From Enterobacter hormaechei subsp. hoffmannii (lineage in GTDB: Bacteria > Pseudomonadota > Gammaproteobacteria > Enterobacterales > Enterobacteriaceae), in NCBI RefSeq assembly GCF_001729745.1, contig NZ_CP017186.1, forward strand, positions 2,976,001 to 3,040,000: a stretch of DNA of 64,000 nt, in the 5' to 3' direction. How positions within the stretch are numbered: position 1 is the stretch's first letter; the number at the start of each line of letters is the position of its first letter. This document shows positions 47,783-57,611 of the stretch, piece after piece. Both the position numbers and the translations under genes were made by a program. The notes under the pieces were generated by a model. It was not told the origin of the DNA. It saw nothing but the letters and a program-made list of their open reading frames with translations, and made no database searches.

Positions 47783-50068
47783 ATGAATCAGAGTCTGCTG
47801 GTGACAAAGCGCGACGGTACTACCGAGCGTATCAATCTGGACAAAATCCATCGAGTTCTCGACTGGGCAGCAGAAGGACTGAACAACGTATCTATATCCC
47901 AGGTCGAACTGCGTTCTCACATTCAGTTCTACGACGGCATCAAAACGTCTGATATCCACGAAACCATTATCAAAGCAGCGGCAGATCTGATCTCCCGCGA
48001 CGCACCGGATTATCAGTACCTCGCTGCGCGTCTGGCGATTTTCCACCTGCGTAAGAAAGCCTACGGCCAGTTCGAGCCGCCGAAGCTTTACGATCACGTA
48101 GTGAAAATGGTTGAGCTGGGCAAATACGACACGCATCTGCTGGAAGACTATACGGAAGAAGAGTTCGAGCAGATGAACGGGTTTATCGATCACTGGCGCG
48201 ACATGAACTTCTCCTACGCGGCGGTGAAGCAGCTCGAAGGCAAATACCTGGTTCAGAACCGTGTGACGGGCGAAATCTACGAGAGCGCCCAGTTCCTCTA
48301 TATTCTGGTGGCCGCCTGCCTGTTCTCTAATTATCCACGTGAAACCCGTCTGGACTACGTGAAGCGTTTCTACGATGCGGTCTCTACGTTCAAGATTTCT
48401 CTGCCTACGCCAATCATGTCTGGCGTGCGTACCCCTACCCGTCAGTTCAGCTCCTGCGTACTGATCGAGTGTGGTGACAGCCTGGATTCCATCAACGCGA
48501 CCTCCAGCGCCATCGTAAAATACGTCTCCCAGCGTGCTGGTATCGGCATCAACGCTGGTCGTATCCGTGCGCTGGGCAGCCCGATCCGCGGCGGTGAAGC
48601 GTTCCACACCGGCTGTATCCCGTTCTACAAGCACTTCCAGACGGCGGTAAAATCCTGCTCTCAGGGCGGCGTGCGCGGTGGCGCTGCGACCCTGTTCTAC
48701 CCAATGTGGCACCTGGAAGTGGAAAGCCTGCTGGTTCTGAAGAACAACCGCGGCGTGGAAGGCAACCGCGTGCGTCACATGGACTACGGCGTGCAGATCA
48801 ACAAGCTGATGTACACCCGCCTGCTGAAAGGTGAAGATATCACCCTGTTCAGCCCATCCGACGTCCCGGGTCTGTACGACGCGTTCTTCGCCGATCAGGA
48901 CGAATTCGAGCGTCTGTACACCAAATACGAAAAAGACGACAGCATCCGCAAGCAGCGCGTGAAGGCGGTCGATCTGTTCTCCCTGATGATGCAGGAACGT
49001 GCCTCTACCGGCCGTATCTACATCCAGAACGTTGACCACTGCAACACCCACAGCCCGTTCGATCCGGTGGTTGCGCCAGTGCGCCAGTCCAACCTGTGCC
49101 TGGAGATCGCCCTGCCGACCAAACCGCTGGACGATGTGAACGATGAAAATGGTGAAATCGCCCTGTGTACGCTCTCTGCGTTCAACCTGGGTGCGATTAA
49201 GAGCCTGGACGAGCTGGAAGAGCTGGCCGTGCTGGCGGTTCGTGCGCTCGACGCCCTGCTGGACTACCAGGATTACCCAATCCCGGCGGCAAAACGCGGC
49301 GCAATGGGCCGTCGCACTTTAGGTATCGGCGTGATCAACTTCGCCTACTGGCTGGCGAAAAACGGCAAGCGTTACTCCGACGGCAGCGCCAACAATCTGA
49401 CGCACCAGACGTTCGAAGCCATTCAGTACTACCTGATGAAAGCCTCCAACGAGCTGGCGAAAGAACAAGGCGCGTGCCCGTGGTTCAATGAAACCACCTA
49501 CGCGAAAGGCATTTTGCCGATCGACACCTACAAAAAAGACCTGGATGCGATCGTCAGCGAGCCGCTGCACCTCGACTGGGAAGGCCTGCGCGAGTCCATT
49601 AAAACTCACGGCCTGCGTAACTCCACGCTCTCTGCCCTGATGCCGTCCGAGACCTCTTCGCAGATCTCCAACGCCACCAACGGTATTGAGCCACCGCGCG
49701 GCCACGTCAGCATCAAAGCGTCGAAAGACGGCGTGCTGCGTCAGGTGGTACCGGATTACGAAACGCTGGGCAACAACTACGAGCTGCTGTGGGAAATGCC
49801 AAACAACGACGGCTACCTCCAACTGGTGGGTATCATGCAGAAGTTTATCGACCAGTCGATCTCTGCCAATACCAACTACGACCCGACGCGCTTCCCGTCA
49901 GGCAAGGTTCCGATGCAGCAACTGCTGAAAGACCTGCTCACCGCCTACAAATTTGGCGTGAAAACGCTGTACTATCACAACACCCGTGATGGTGCGGAAG
50001 ACGCCCAGGACGACCTGGTGCCGTCAATTCAGGACGATGGCTGCGAAAGCGGCGCATGTAAGATCTAA
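47783..50068 (+). CDS. nrdA: Class Ia ribonucleotide reductase, large subunit
   Basis: 761 aa, same as E. coli. The N-terminal ATP cone (about 5-95) senses ATP/dATP. The ten-stranded barrel holds the active-site cysteines, and the C-terminal redox pair is C754 and C759 in DDGCESGACKI. It reduces ribonucleoside diphosphates together with NrdB. The antisense reading over this gene is a composition artefact. A 77-nt palindromic repeat separates it from nrdB. Confidence 0.98.
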   Translation: MNQSLLVTKRDGTTERINLDKIHRVLDWAAEGLNNVSISQVELRSHIQFYDGIKTSDIHETIIKAAADLISRDAPDYQYLAARLAIFHLRKKAYGQFEPPKLYDHVVKMVELGKYDTHLLEDYTEEEFEQMNGFIDHWRDMNFSYAAVKQLEGKYLVQNRVTGEIYESAQFLYILVAACLFSNYPRETRLDYVKRFYDAVSTFKISLPTPIMSGVRTPTRQFSSCVLIECGDSLDSINATSSAIVKYVSQRAGIGINAGRIRALGSPIRGGEAFHTGCIPFYKHFQTAVKSCSQGGVRGGAATLFYPMWHLEVESLLVLKNNRGVEGNRVRHMDYGVQINKLMYTRLLKGEDITLFSPSDVPGLYDAFFADQDEFERLYTKYEKDDSIRKQRVKAVDLFSLMMQERASTGRIYIQNVDHCNTHSPFDPVVAPVRQSNLCLEIALPTKPLDDVNDENGEIALCTLSAFNLGAIKSLDELEELAVLAVRALDALLDYQDYPIPAAKRGAMGRRTLGIGVINFAYWLAKNGKRYSDGSANNLTHQTFEAIQYYLMKASNELAKEQGACPWFNETTYAKGILPIDTYKKDLDAIVSEPLHLDWEGLRESIKTHGLRNSTLSALMPSETSSQISNATNGIEPPRGHVSIKASKDGVLRQVVPDYETLGNNYELLWEMPNNDGYLQLVGIMQKFIDQSISANTNYDPTRFPSGKVPMQQLLKDLLTAYKFGVKTLYYHNTRDGAEDAQDDLVPSIQDDGCESGACKI

Positions 50069-50074
50069 TAAATT

Positions 50075-50151
50075 CCCTCACCCTAACCCTCTCCCACAGG
50101 GAGAGGGAACTCTTTCCCCCTCTCCCTGTGGGAGAGGGCCGGGGTGAGGGG
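50075..50151. repeat. GC-rich palindromic repeat, copy 2, between nrdA and nrdB
   Basis: A two-unit copy. CCCTCACCCTAA, then CCCTCTCCC paired with GGGAGAGGG, an 8-nt linker, a second CCCTCTCCC/GGGAGAGGG pair, and GGGGTGAGGG closing the outer arm against CCCTCACCC. It starts 7 bp after the nrdA stop inside the operon. Confidence 0.8.
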
Positions 50152-50176
50152 AAATAACACCACAGGACTCACCGCA

Positions 50177-51307
50177 ATGGCATATACCACCTTTTCACAG
50201 ACGAAAAACGACCAGCTCAAAGAGCCGATGTTCTTCGGCCAGCCGGTCAACGTGGCACGCTACGATCAGCAAAAATATGACATCTTCGAAAAGCTGATTG
50301 AAAAGCAACTCTCCTTCTTCTGGCGTCCGGAAGAAGTTGACGTTTCCCGCGACCGTATCGATTTCCAGGCGCTGCCGGAACACGAAAAGCACATCTTCCT
50401 CAGCAACCTGAAATACCAGACGCTGCTGGACTCCATTCAGGGTCGTAGTCCGAACGTGGCGCTGCTGCCGCTGATCTCGATTCCTGAGCTGGAAACCTGG
50501 GTTGAGACCTGGGCGTTCTCCGAGACGATCCACTCCCGCTCTTACACCCACATCATCCGCAACATCGTTAACGATCCGGCGGTGGTGTTTGATGATATCG
50601 TCACCAACGAACAGATCCAGAAGCGCGCCGAAGGCATTGCGCACTACTATGACGAACTGATCGAGATGACCAGCTACTGGCATCTGCTGGGCGAAGGTAC
50701 GCACAACGTGAACGGTAAAACCGTCACCGTAAACCTGCGGACCCTGAAAAAACAGCTCTATCTGTGCCTGATGAGCGTCAACGCCCTGGAAGCGATCCGC
50801 TTCTACGTGAGCTTCGCCTGCTCCTTCGCGTTTGCCGAGCGCAAACTGATGGAAGGCAACGCCAAAATTATCCGTCTGATTGCCCGTGACGAAGCCCTGC
50901 ACCTGACCGGGACTCAGCATATGCTGAACCTGCTGCGCAGCGGTGCAGACGATCCGGAGATGGCGGAAATTGCGGAAGAGTGCAAACAGGAATGCTACGA
51001 CCTGTTCGTGCTGGCGGCCCAGCAGGAGAAAGAGTGGGCAGACTACCTGTTCCGCGACGGCTCCATGATTGGCCTGAACAAAGACATTCTGTGCCAGTAC
51101 GTTGAGTACATCACCAACATCCGCATGCAGGCCGTCGGTCTCGACCTGCCGTTCCAGACGCGCTCTAACCCAATCCCGTGGATCAACACCTGGCTGGTGT
51201 CCGATAACGTGCAGGTCGCGCCGCAGGAAGTGGAAGTGAGTTCTTACCTGGTCGGTCAGATTGATTCTGAAGTCAACACCGACGACCTGAGCGATTTCCA
51301 GCTCTGA
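50177..51307 (+). CDS. nrdB: Class Ia ribonucleotide reductase, small subunit
   Basis: 376 aa from the ATG at 50177. A ferritin-like helical protein with a di-iron site and the stable tyrosyl radical at Y122 (mature numbering) in [11 protein letters not shown]. The C-terminal tail [10 protein letters not shown] docks on NrdA. Its TGA overlaps the yfaE ATG by one base. The reading extends upstream into the repeat, but those residues are not part of the protein. Confidence 0.98.
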   Translation: MAYTTFSQTKNDQLKEPMFFGQPVNVARYDQQKYDIFEKLIEKQLSFFWRPEEVDVSRDRIDFQALPEHEKHIFLSNLKYQTLLDSIQGRSPNVALLPLISIPELETWVETWAFSETIHSRSYTHIIRNIVNDPAVVFDDIVTNEQIQKRAEGIAHYYDELIEMTSYWHLLGEGTHNVNGKTVTVNLRTLKKQLYLCLMSVNALEAIRFYVSFACSFAFAERKLMEGNAKIIRLIARDEALHLTGTQHMLNLLRSGADDPEMAEIAEECKQECYDLFVLAAQQEKEWADYLFRDGSMIGLNKDILCQYVEYITNIRMQAVGLDLPFQTRSNPIPWINTWLVSDNVQVAPQEVEVSSYLVGQIDSEVNTDDLSDFQL

Positions 51308-51561
51308 TGAGCCGCGTAACGCTGAGCCTTTCGGGTACAGAGGTGTTGTGCCAGGAAGAGCACCCTTCTCTGCTGGTGGCGCTTGAAGCACATCAGGTAG
51401 AAGTCGAGTACCAGTGTCGTGAAGGCTACTGCGGCTCCTGCCGCTGCCGTCTGGTCGCAGGCCAGGTAGACTGGCTGACCGAACCGCTAGCCTTTATCAG
51501 TGAAGGGGAAATTTTGCCCTGCTGCTGCCGGGCAAAAGGCGATATAGAGATCGAGATGTGA
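51307..51561 (+). CDS. yfaE: 2Fe-2S ferredoxin YfaE
   Basis: 84 aa, plant-type ferredoxin fold. Cluster cysteines are in CREGYCGSCRCRL and the later CCC near residue 77. It supplies electrons to rebuild the di-iron tyrosyl cofactor of NrdB. Translationally coupled to nrdB through TGATG, so the maintenance protein is made with its client. Confidence 0.95.
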   Translation: MSRVTLSLSGTEVLCQEEHPSLLVALEAHQVEVEYQCREGYCGSCRCRLVAGQVDWLTEPLAFISEGEILPCCCRAKGDIEIEM

Positions 51562-51569
51562 TGTTGTCC

Positions 51570-51664
51570 TTATCCCCTCTCCCGGTGGGCTGAGGGTTCC
51601 CCACAAATTAATGCGAGCACTGAGCAATCCCCTCGCCCCTCCGGGGAGAGGGTTAGGGTGAGGG
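51570..51664. repeat. GC-rich palindromic repeat, copy 3 (interrupted)
   Basis: Left part 51570-51602 (CCCCTCTCCCGGTGGG...) and right part 51629-51664 (...GGGGAGAGGGTTAGGGTGAGG), separated by about 26 nt of AT-rich sequence. Two degenerate units of the family seen at 26232, 50075 and 52012. Confidence 0.65.
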
Positions 51665-51739
51665 GAACATACGGCGGTGGTGGTCATTCCGTTCACTTTA
51701 TGTTCCTTGCTACTCTGTAACGACATGACCGGTGAACGT

Positions 51740-51987
51740 GCCAGGGTGGCTCAGTCGCCACCACCCTGGCAACCCGGGCTCCCGGCGGTAAATCGCCGCT
51801 TCGCGGTGCCCTCGGCTTATTCCTTCCGGCTTATCGGGTACGGGCGGAGGCAACGTCCCTGTAAAGCCGCCCTCTCGGCGCATCCCTGCGCCTCGCCCCG
51901 GCCGGAAGGCAAACGCCTCAGCGATTTACAGCCGGACCAGGGCATCGCTGACAGCCCTCAGTCATTTAGAAAGCAACTTTATTGCTT
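51740..51987. other. Highly structured non-coding element between yfaE and glpQ
   Basis: Nested inverted repeats. A closing stem pairs 51782-51796 with 51921-51935 (14 of 15 pairs; core GTAAATCGC/GCGATTTAC). An inner stem pairs CCTTCCGGC (51822-51830) with GCCGGAAGG (51901-51909). Hairpins lie at 51796-51806, 51842-51872 (GGGCGG/CCGCCC) and 51877-51892 (GGCGCA/TGCGCC). Separate hairpins flank it at 51740-51770 and 51971-51987. An open reading frame crosses it (51677-52036), but the residues are not protein-like and run into the repeats. I cannot name it: a dispersed repeat, an RNA or a mobile-element remnant are all possible. Confidence 0.5.
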
Positions 51988-52011
51988 CTGCATAAAAAAA
52001 TTACTGGGGAT

Positions 52012-52044
52012 CCCTCTCCCGGTGGGAGAGGGTTAGGGTGAGGG
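52012..52044. repeat. GC-rich palindromic repeat, copy 4
   Basis: CCCTCTCCC (52012-52020), GGT, GGGAGAGGG (52024-52032), then TTAGGGTGAGGG. Opposite orientation to copy 1. Confidence 0.72.
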
Positions 52045-52067
52045 CATCAGGCCGCAGAGCCTGATTG

Positions 52068-52099
52068 TCGGGTGGCGGCTTCGCCTTACCCGACCTACA
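52068..52099. repeat. REP element after glpQ
   Basis: GTCGGGT (52068-52074) and ACCCGAC (52089-52095) with core GGCGGCTTCGCC, 5 bp beyond the glpQ stop. It probably protects the 3' end of glpTQ mRNA. Confidence 0.75.
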
Positions 52100-52103
52100 A
52101 AAC

Positions 52104-53162
52104 CTACTTCCGGTGAATGAATTCGACCGCTTTATCCGGGAAATCCGTAAACAATCCGTCCACATCCGCCTGGTTATACAGCACGTCGTAAAGCTGATCC
52201 ACGTCCGTCGCATACTCCGGCAACTGGTCTGCACGCACGGTATACGGATGCACCTGCATCTTGCTCGCATGCGCCTCTTTCACCATCGCCGTCAGCTTCA
52301 CGTGGCCCGGCGTTGAGCCTTCCGCCACCAGCATGTGGTAATCCGGCCCGATGCCGTCGGCGTACTGCGCAATCTGCTTCATCGCGCCCGGCTTAAACAT
52401 CCAGTCGTAGCTGTAGTTCACCCACTTCCCGTCCGGCTGTTTTTCCTGAGTTTCATTCCAGTCGGTATAGGCAATCAGCTGCACCAGATTGAGATCCATC
52501 CCCATCTTCGGCTCCAGCTCAGTTTTGATGCGCTTCAGTTCCGCGGCATCGAAACATTGCAGGAAAACCTTATCCTTCTTGCTGGTGTAGCCGTACTTTT
52601 TCAGTACCTCCAGCGTCTTCGCGGCAATGTCTTTTCCTTCCTGATGGTGGAACCACGGCGCTTTGATTTCCGGGTAGATACCGATATTTTTGCCCGTCGA
52701 GTGGTTCAGCCCCTGAACAAACTCGATCTCCTCTTCGAAGGTGTGAATACGGAAGTCAGACTTGCCCATCGGGAAACGCCCCGGATAGACCTGCACCTTC
52801 TTACCGTTCTCAATCTCGAAGCCCTCGGTAAACTTCAGCGAGCGGATCTCCGCCAGCGTGAAGTCGATGGCGTAGTAGCGGCCATCTTTACGGGCACGAT
52901 CCGGGAAACGCTCCGCCACGTCCGTCACGCGGTCAAGATAATGGTCATGCAGAACGACCAGCTGGTCGTCCTTCGTCATCACCAGATCCTGCTCCAGATA
53001 ATCTGCGCCCTGGGCATAGGCCATCGCTTTTGCCGGCAGCGTATGCTCTGGCAGATAACCGCTGGCGCCACGGTGGGCGATCACGATTTTATCCGCCGCC
53101 AGGGCGGAGCCTGTCATCAGGCCCGCCAGCAGCAGGCCTGTCGCTAACTGAGTTAATTTCAT
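52104..53162 (-). CDS. glpQ: Periplasmic glycerophosphodiester phosphodiesterase GlpQ
   Basis: 352 aa. Signal peptide ending GSALA before ADKIVIAHRG. The GDPD TIM-barrel begins with AHRGASGYLPEHT; catalytic acidic residues are around YLEQDLVMTKD, and the histidine is in VLHDHYLDRVT. It hydrolyses glycerophosphodiesters to glycerol-3-phosphate plus alcohol in the periplasm, feeding GlpT. It follows glpT by 11 bp. Confidence 0.96.
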   Translation of the reverse strand: MKLTQLATGLLLAGLMTGSALAADKIVIAHRGASGYLPEHTLPAKAMAYAQGADYLEQDLVMTKDDQLVVLHDHYLDRVTDVAERFPDRARKDGRYYAIDFTLAEIRSLKFTEGFEIENGKKVQVYPGRFPMGKSDFRIHTFEEEIEFVQGLNHSTGKNIGIYPEIKAPWFHHQEGKDIAAKTLEVLKKYGYTSKKDKVFLQCFDAAELKRIKTELEPKMGMDLNLVQLIAYTDWNETQEKQPDGKWVNYSYDWMFKPGAMKQIAQYADGIGPDYHMLVAEGSTPGHVKLTAMVKEAHASKMQVHPYTVRADQLPEYATDVDQLYDVLYNQADVDGLFTDFPDKAVEFIHRK

Positions 53163-53173
53163 CGCAATGCTCC

Positions 53174-54526
53174 TTACTGACGACGCGCCAGCACCTCGGC
53201 ATGGTGACGTTTTTCACCGATCATCACGACGATCAACAGCAGAACCGCCAGCACGCTGCCGCCAATCATCACCATAAAGCCACCGTCCCAGCCGAAGAAA
53301 TCGACGGTGTAACCGACGATGGCACTTGCCGCCACTGAACCGCCGAGGTAGCCAAACAGACCGGTAAAGCCTGCCGCCGTGCCTGCCGCTTTCTTCGGCG
53401 CCAGCTCCAGCGCGTGCAGGCCGATCAGCATAACCGGACCATAAATCAGGAAGCCGATTACGATCATACAGGCCATATCCACACCCGGATTACCCGGCGG
53501 GTTAAGCCAGTAAACGACCGTCGCGATGGTCACCAGCGTCATAAAGAACACGCCCGTCGCCCCACGGTTGCCCTTAAACACTTTGTCCGACATCCAGCCG
53601 CAGATCAGCGTGCCGGGAATGCCCGCGTATTCATACAGGAAATAGGCCCAGGAGGATTTATCCAGCGCGAAGTGCTTCACCTCTTTCAGGTAAGTCGGGG
53701 ACCAGTCGAGGATGCCGTAGCGCAGCAGGTAGACAAACACGTTCGCCACCGCGATGTACCACAGCAGCTTATTTGGCAGCACATACTTCATGAAGATCTG
53801 TTTCGCGGTCAGCTCTTCTTCGTGCTTCTCGCTGTAATCATCCGGGTAGTCGTTTTTGTACTCTTCAATCGGCGGCAGGCCGCAGGACTGCGGCGTGTCG
53901 CGCATCAGGGCGAAGGCGATAATCGCCACCAGAATGGCGCCAAAGGCAGGCATATAGAGCGCCGCGTGCCAGTCGTTGAACCAGGCCATCCCCAGCAGGA
54001 ACAGCAGCGGCGGAAGCCCGCCCCCGACGTTATGCGCGCAGTTCCAGACCGATACAATCCCACCGCGCTCTTTCTGTGACCACCAGTGCACCATGGTACG
54101 TCCGCATGGCGGCCACCCCATCCCCTGGAACCAGCCGCAGAGGAACAGCAGTACGAACATGACGGCAATGCTGGAGGTCGCCCATGGCACAAAGCCCATG
54201 AACAGCATCACCGCTGCCGCGAGGATCAGACCGGCGGGCAGGAACACGCGCGGATTCGAGCGATCCGACACCGACCCCATAATGAACTTCGAAAAACCGT
54301 ACGCGATGGAGATCCCCGACAGCGCAAAGCCCAGATCGCCGCGGGAGAAGCCTTGTTCCACCAGGTACGGCATGGCGAGCGCAAAGTTTTTACGTACCAG
54401 ATAGTACGCCGCATATCCGAAGAAGATCCCGAGGAAGATTTGCCAACGCAGACGGCGGTAGAGAGGATCAATCTCTGCCTCTGGCAGTCGCGCCCGGTGT
54501 GGCGCAGGTTTAAAGATACTGAGCAT
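53174..54526 (-). CDS. glpT: Glycerol-3-phosphate:phosphate antiporter GlpT
   Basis: 450 aa, 12-segment MFS transporter of the organophosphate:Pi antiporter family. The substrate-binding arginines lie in the TM1 region ([14 protein letters not shown]) and TM7. The OPA signature is around [14 protein letters not shown]. It takes up glycerol-3-phosphate, and fosfomycin enters by it in E. coli. First gene of glpTQ, divergent from glpABC; the reading frame is intact. Confidence 0.96.
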   Translation of the reverse strand: MLSIFKPAPHRARLPEAEIDPLYRRLRWQIFLGIFFGYAAYYLVRKNFALAMPYLVEQGFSRGDLGFALSGISIAYGFSKFIMGSVSDRSNPRVFLPAGLILAAAVMLFMGFVPWATSSIAVMFVLLFLCGWFQGMGWPPCGRTMVHWWSQKERGGIVSVWNCAHNVGGGLPPLLFLLGMAWFNDWHAALYMPAFGAILVAIIAFALMRDTPQSCGLPPIEEYKNDYPDDYSEKHEEELTAKQIFMKYVLPNKLLWYIAVANVFVYLLRYGILDWSPTYLKEVKHFALDKSSWAYFLYEYAGIPGTLICGWMSDKVFKGNRGATGVFFMTLVTIATVVYWLNPPGNPGVDMACMIVIGFLIYGPVMLIGLHALELAPKKAAGTAAGFTGLFGYLGGSVAASAIVGYTVDFFGWDGGFMVMIGGSVLAVLLLIVVMIGEKRHHAEVLARRQ

Positions 54527-54614
54527 AACAGCCTCCGTGGCCTTTCAAAAATGACCGGGCATCTCGCGCCCGGCTACAGAGGCGGCGATGTTAAGAAATC
54601 ACGGTGAATGTTAC

Positions 54615-54724
54615 TGTGAATCAACGCACAGATTGTTACAGAAATATGACAGAATGCGCAAAAAAGCGCATGAAATCACGTTTCACTTTCGAATTTCGCG
54701 CGTTTATGTTCGAAATCAAACAAA
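54615..54724. promoter_or_regulatory. CRP and GlpR sites between glpTQ and glpABC
   Basis: A strong CRP match TGTGA-N6-GCACA lies at 54615-54630. A GlpR-type operator TATGTTCGAAATCAAACA begins at 54705, and further TTCG/CGAACAT half-sites lie at 54688-54762. GlpR repression and CRP activation of both divergent units are known in E. coli. Confidence 0.75.
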
Positions 54725-54775
54725 CCACACGATCAATGTGGCTAAATGCTAAAAAACGAACATAGAGGAAAGGCA

Positions 54776-56404
54776 ATGACAATTCACGATCCACGCTTCA
54801 GCGATGTGATTATCATTGGCGGTGGCGCGACGGGTGCCGGCATCGCACGCGACTGCGCCCTGCGGGGATTGAGCGTCACGCTTCTGGAGCGCCACGACAT
54901 CGCCACCGGCGCAACGGGGCGTAACCACGGTCTGTTGCACAGCGGTGCCCGCTATGCGGTCACTGACGCTGAGTCCGCGCGCGAGTGTATTGCTGAAAAC
55001 CAGATCCTCAGGCGCATCGCCCGCCACTGCGTTGAACCGACCAACGGCCTTTTTATCACCCTTCCCGAAGATGATCTCGGCTTTCAGCAAACCTTTATCA
55101 CCGCCTGCACGGCGGCAGGCATTCAGGCCGAGGCGCTCGATCCTGCGCAGGCGCGCCGTCTGGAACCCTCGGTAAACCCGGCGTTACTGGGCGCGGTAAA
55201 AGTGCCTGACGGAACCGTTGATCCTTTCCGCCTGACCGCCGCCAATATGCTCGACGCGCGGGAACACGGCGCACAGATCCTGACCGGGCATCACGTCACC
55301 GGGCTTATTCGTGAAGGTAATACCGTGCGCGGGGTGCGCGTGTTTGATGCGCAGTACAACGAACACCGCGAGCTGTATGCCGCCGTCGTGGTCAACGCGG
55401 CGGGGATCTGGGGCCAGCGCATCGCGGAATACGCCGATTTATCCGTCCGCATGTTCCCGGCCAAAGGCTCGCTGCTGATCCTCGACCATCGCATCAATAA
55501 CCATGTCATCAACCGCTGCCGTAAACCGTCTGACGCCGACATCCTCGTGCCGGGGGACACCATTTCGTTGATCGGCACGACCTCAATGCATGTGGACTAC
55601 AGCGAAATCGATTACAACCGCGTTACCGCCGAAGAGGTGGATATTCTGCTGCGCGAAGGGGAAAAGCTGGCCCCGGTGATGGCGCAGACGCGTATTCTGC
55701 GTGCCTACGCGGGCGTGCGTCCCCTCGTCGCCAGCGACAACGATCCGAGCGGGCGTAACGTCAGCCGCGGCATCGTGCTGCTCGATCACGCCGAACGTGA
55801 CGGCATGGACGGGTTTATCACCATTACCGGCGGCAAGCTGATGACCTACCGGCTGATGGCGGAGTGGGCCACCGATGCCGTCTGCTGTAAGCTCGGCAAC
55901 ACCGCGCCGTGCGTGACGGCGGAGCGGGCCCTGCCCGGCTCGCAGCAATCGACAGAAAAAACGCTGCACAAAATCATTTCACTTCCTGCCCCGCTTCGCG
56001 GTTCGGCGATTTACCGCCACGGCGACCGCACCCCGACCTGGCTTGGTGAAGGGCGACTCAGCCGCAGCCTGGTGTGCGAATGCGAAGCCGTGACCGCAGG
56101 CGAGGTGCAATATGCCGTGGAAAACCTGACGGTGAACAACCTGCTTGATTTACGCCGCCGCACGCGAGTCGGGATGGGCACCTGTCAGGGGGAGCTGTGC
56201 GCCTGCCGTGCCGCCGGGCTGCTGCAACGTTTTCATGCCACCTCCTCAACCCAGTCGCTCGCCCAGCTCAGCGATTTTTTAAATGAGCGCTGGAAAGGCA
56301 TTCAGCCCGTCGCCTGGGGCGATGCCCTGCGCGAAAGTGAGTTTACCCGCTGGGTCTATCAGGGACTTTGCGGTCTGGAGAAGGAGCACAACCATGAAAT
56401 TTGA
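54776..56404 (+). CDS. glpA: Anaerobic glycerol-3-phosphate dehydrogenase, catalytic subunit A
   Basis: 542 aa from the ATG at 54776, preceded by GAGGAAAGG. FAD-binding motif [19 protein letters not shown], a DAO-type oxidoreductase body, and a C-terminal BFD-like [2Fe-2S] domain with cysteines in CECEAVT and [11 protein letters not shown]. With GlpB and GlpC it oxidises glycerol-3-phosphate to dihydroxyacetone phosphate under anaerobic conditions. It overlaps glpB by 11 bp. Confidence 0.97.
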   Translation: MTIHDPRFSDVIIIGGGATGAGIARDCALRGLSVTLLERHDIATGATGRNHGLLHSGARYAVTDAESARECIAENQILRRIARHCVEPTNGLFITLPEDDLGFQQTFITACTAAGIQAEALDPAQARRLEPSVNPALLGAVKVPDGTVDPFRLTAANMLDAREHGAQILTGHHVTGLIREGNTVRGVRVFDAQYNEHRELYAAVVVNAAGIWGQRIAEYADLSVRMFPAKGSLLILDHRINNHVINRCRKPSDADILVPGDTISLIGTTSMHVDYSEIDYNRVTAEEVDILLREGEKLAPVMAQTRILRAYAGVRPLVASDNDPSGRNVSRGIVLLDHAERDGMDGFITITGGKLMTYRLMAEWATDAVCCKLGNTAPCVTAERALPGSQQSTEKTLHKIISLPAPLRGSAIYRHGDRTPTWLGEGRLSRSLVCECEAVTAGEVQYAVENLTVNNLLDLRRRTRVGMGTCQGELCACRAAGLLQRFHATSSTQSLAQLSDFLNERWKGIQPVAWGDALRESEFTRWVYQGLCGLEKEHNHEI

Positions 56405-57611
56405 TACCGTGATTGTGGGTGGAGGGCTGGCGGGCCTGCTGTGCGGTCTCAAACTGACGCAGCGGGGTCTGCGCTGCGCCATTGTCACTCGCGGTCAAAG
56501 TGCCCTGCACTTCTCTTCCGGCTCGCTGGATTTACTGGGCGCGCTATCGTTCGCCGATCTGCCGCCTGAACATCCCTACCGCCTGACGGGCGCAGAGAAT
56601 ATGGCCCGCTTTGCCTGCGAAACCGAACACCTGCTGACCGCCTGCGGCGCACGCATGCAGGGTGACGCCGAGCAAAATCATCAGCGCGTCACGCCGCTCG
56701 GCACTCTGCGCGCCGCCTGGCTTAGCCCGGAAGAGGTGCCTGTCGCCCCCATCGCTGCCGGGCGCGTGCGGGTGGTGGGGATCAGCGGTTTCCTTGATTT
56801 CCAGCCGCATCTTGCCGCCGCGTCTCTCAGACAGCAAGGGATTCAGGTGGATACGGCGGAGATTGATCTCCCCGAGCTCGACGTGCTGCGCGAAAACCCC
56901 AGCGAGTTTCGTGCGGTGAACATTGCCCGCCTGCTGGATAATGAACGCTACTGGCCGCAGCTGTACGCGGCGCTTCAGCCGCTCGGCGAGAGCTGCGACG
57001 CCCTGTTTATGCCCGCCTGTTTTGGCTTAACGGACAACCGGCTCTGGCGCTGGCTCTCGGCGCGCCTGCCCTGTACGCTCGGTTTACTGCCGACGCTCCC
57101 CCCTTCCGTGCCCGGCATTCGTCTGCATACCCAGCTTCAACGTCAGTTTGTCGCCCAGGGTGGCGTCTGGATGGCAGGCGACGAGGTGAAAAAAATCACC
57201 CTGGCAGAGGGCGCGGTAAGCGAAATCTGGACCCGCAACCACGGCGACATCCCGCTTCGTGCACGCTATACGGTGCTGGCAAGCGGCAGTTTCTTCAGTA
57301 ACGGTCTGCTGAGCAGCCGGGATGGCGTGCGTGAGGCAATTCTCGGGCTGGACGTCCGGCAAAGCGCTTCCCGCGCGGACTGGTATCAAAGCGATTTCTT
57401 CACCCCGCAGCCCTGGCAGCAGTTCGGCGTGATCGTCGACACCCAGCTGCGCCCGCAGCTGGGCGGGGAACCGGTTGAAAATCTTTACGCCATCGGCTCG
57501 GTTCTGGGCGGGTACGATCCCGTGGCACAGGGCTGCGGTGGCGGCGTCTGCGCCGTCACCGCGCTGCATGTCGCGGAGCAGATTATCCAGCGCAGGGAGG
57601 GAGCACAATGA
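56394..57611 (+). CDS. glpB: Anaerobic glycerol-3-phosphate dehydrogenase subunit B
   Basis: 405 aa from the ATG at 56394, slightly shorter than the roughly 420 aa I recall for E. coli. N-terminal flavin motif [18 protein letters not shown] and a C-terminal block [20 protein letters not shown]. It joins GlpA to the membrane-bound GlpC in electron transfer. It overlaps glpA at its start and glpC by 4 bp (ATGA) at its end. Confidence 0.95.
   Translation: MKFDTVIVGGGLAGLLCGLKLTQRGLRCAIVTRGQSALHFSSGSLDLLGALSFADLPPEHPYRLTGAENMARFACETEHLLTACGARMQGDAEQNHQRVTPLGTLRAAWLSPEEVPVAPIAAGRVRVVGISGFLDFQPHLAAASLRQQGIQVDTAEIDLPELDVLRENPSEFRAVNIARLLDNERYWPQLYAALQPLGESCDALFMPACFGLTDNRLWRWLSARLPCTLGLLPTLPPSVPGIRLHTQLQRQFVAQGGVWMAGDEVKKITLAEGAVSEIWTRNHGDIPLRARYTVLASGSFFSNGLLSSRDGVREAILGLDVRQSASRADWYQSDFFTPQPWQQFGVIVDTQLRPQLGGEPVENLYAIGSVLGGYDPVAQGCGGGVCAVTALHVAEQIIQRREGAQ

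Noticed and set aside
47756..49051. 431-codon minus-strand frame over nrdA
   Set aside because: Shadow of nrdA; starts and ends inside its highly expressed coding sequence and shows no recognisable domain.
50195..51391. 398-codon minus-strand frame over nrdB
   Set aside because: Same artefact, antisense to nrdB and yfaE.
51677..52036. 119-codon plus-strand frame between yfaE and glpQ
   Set aside because: It runs through palindromic repeats and the structured element; composition follows the hairpins, not a protein.
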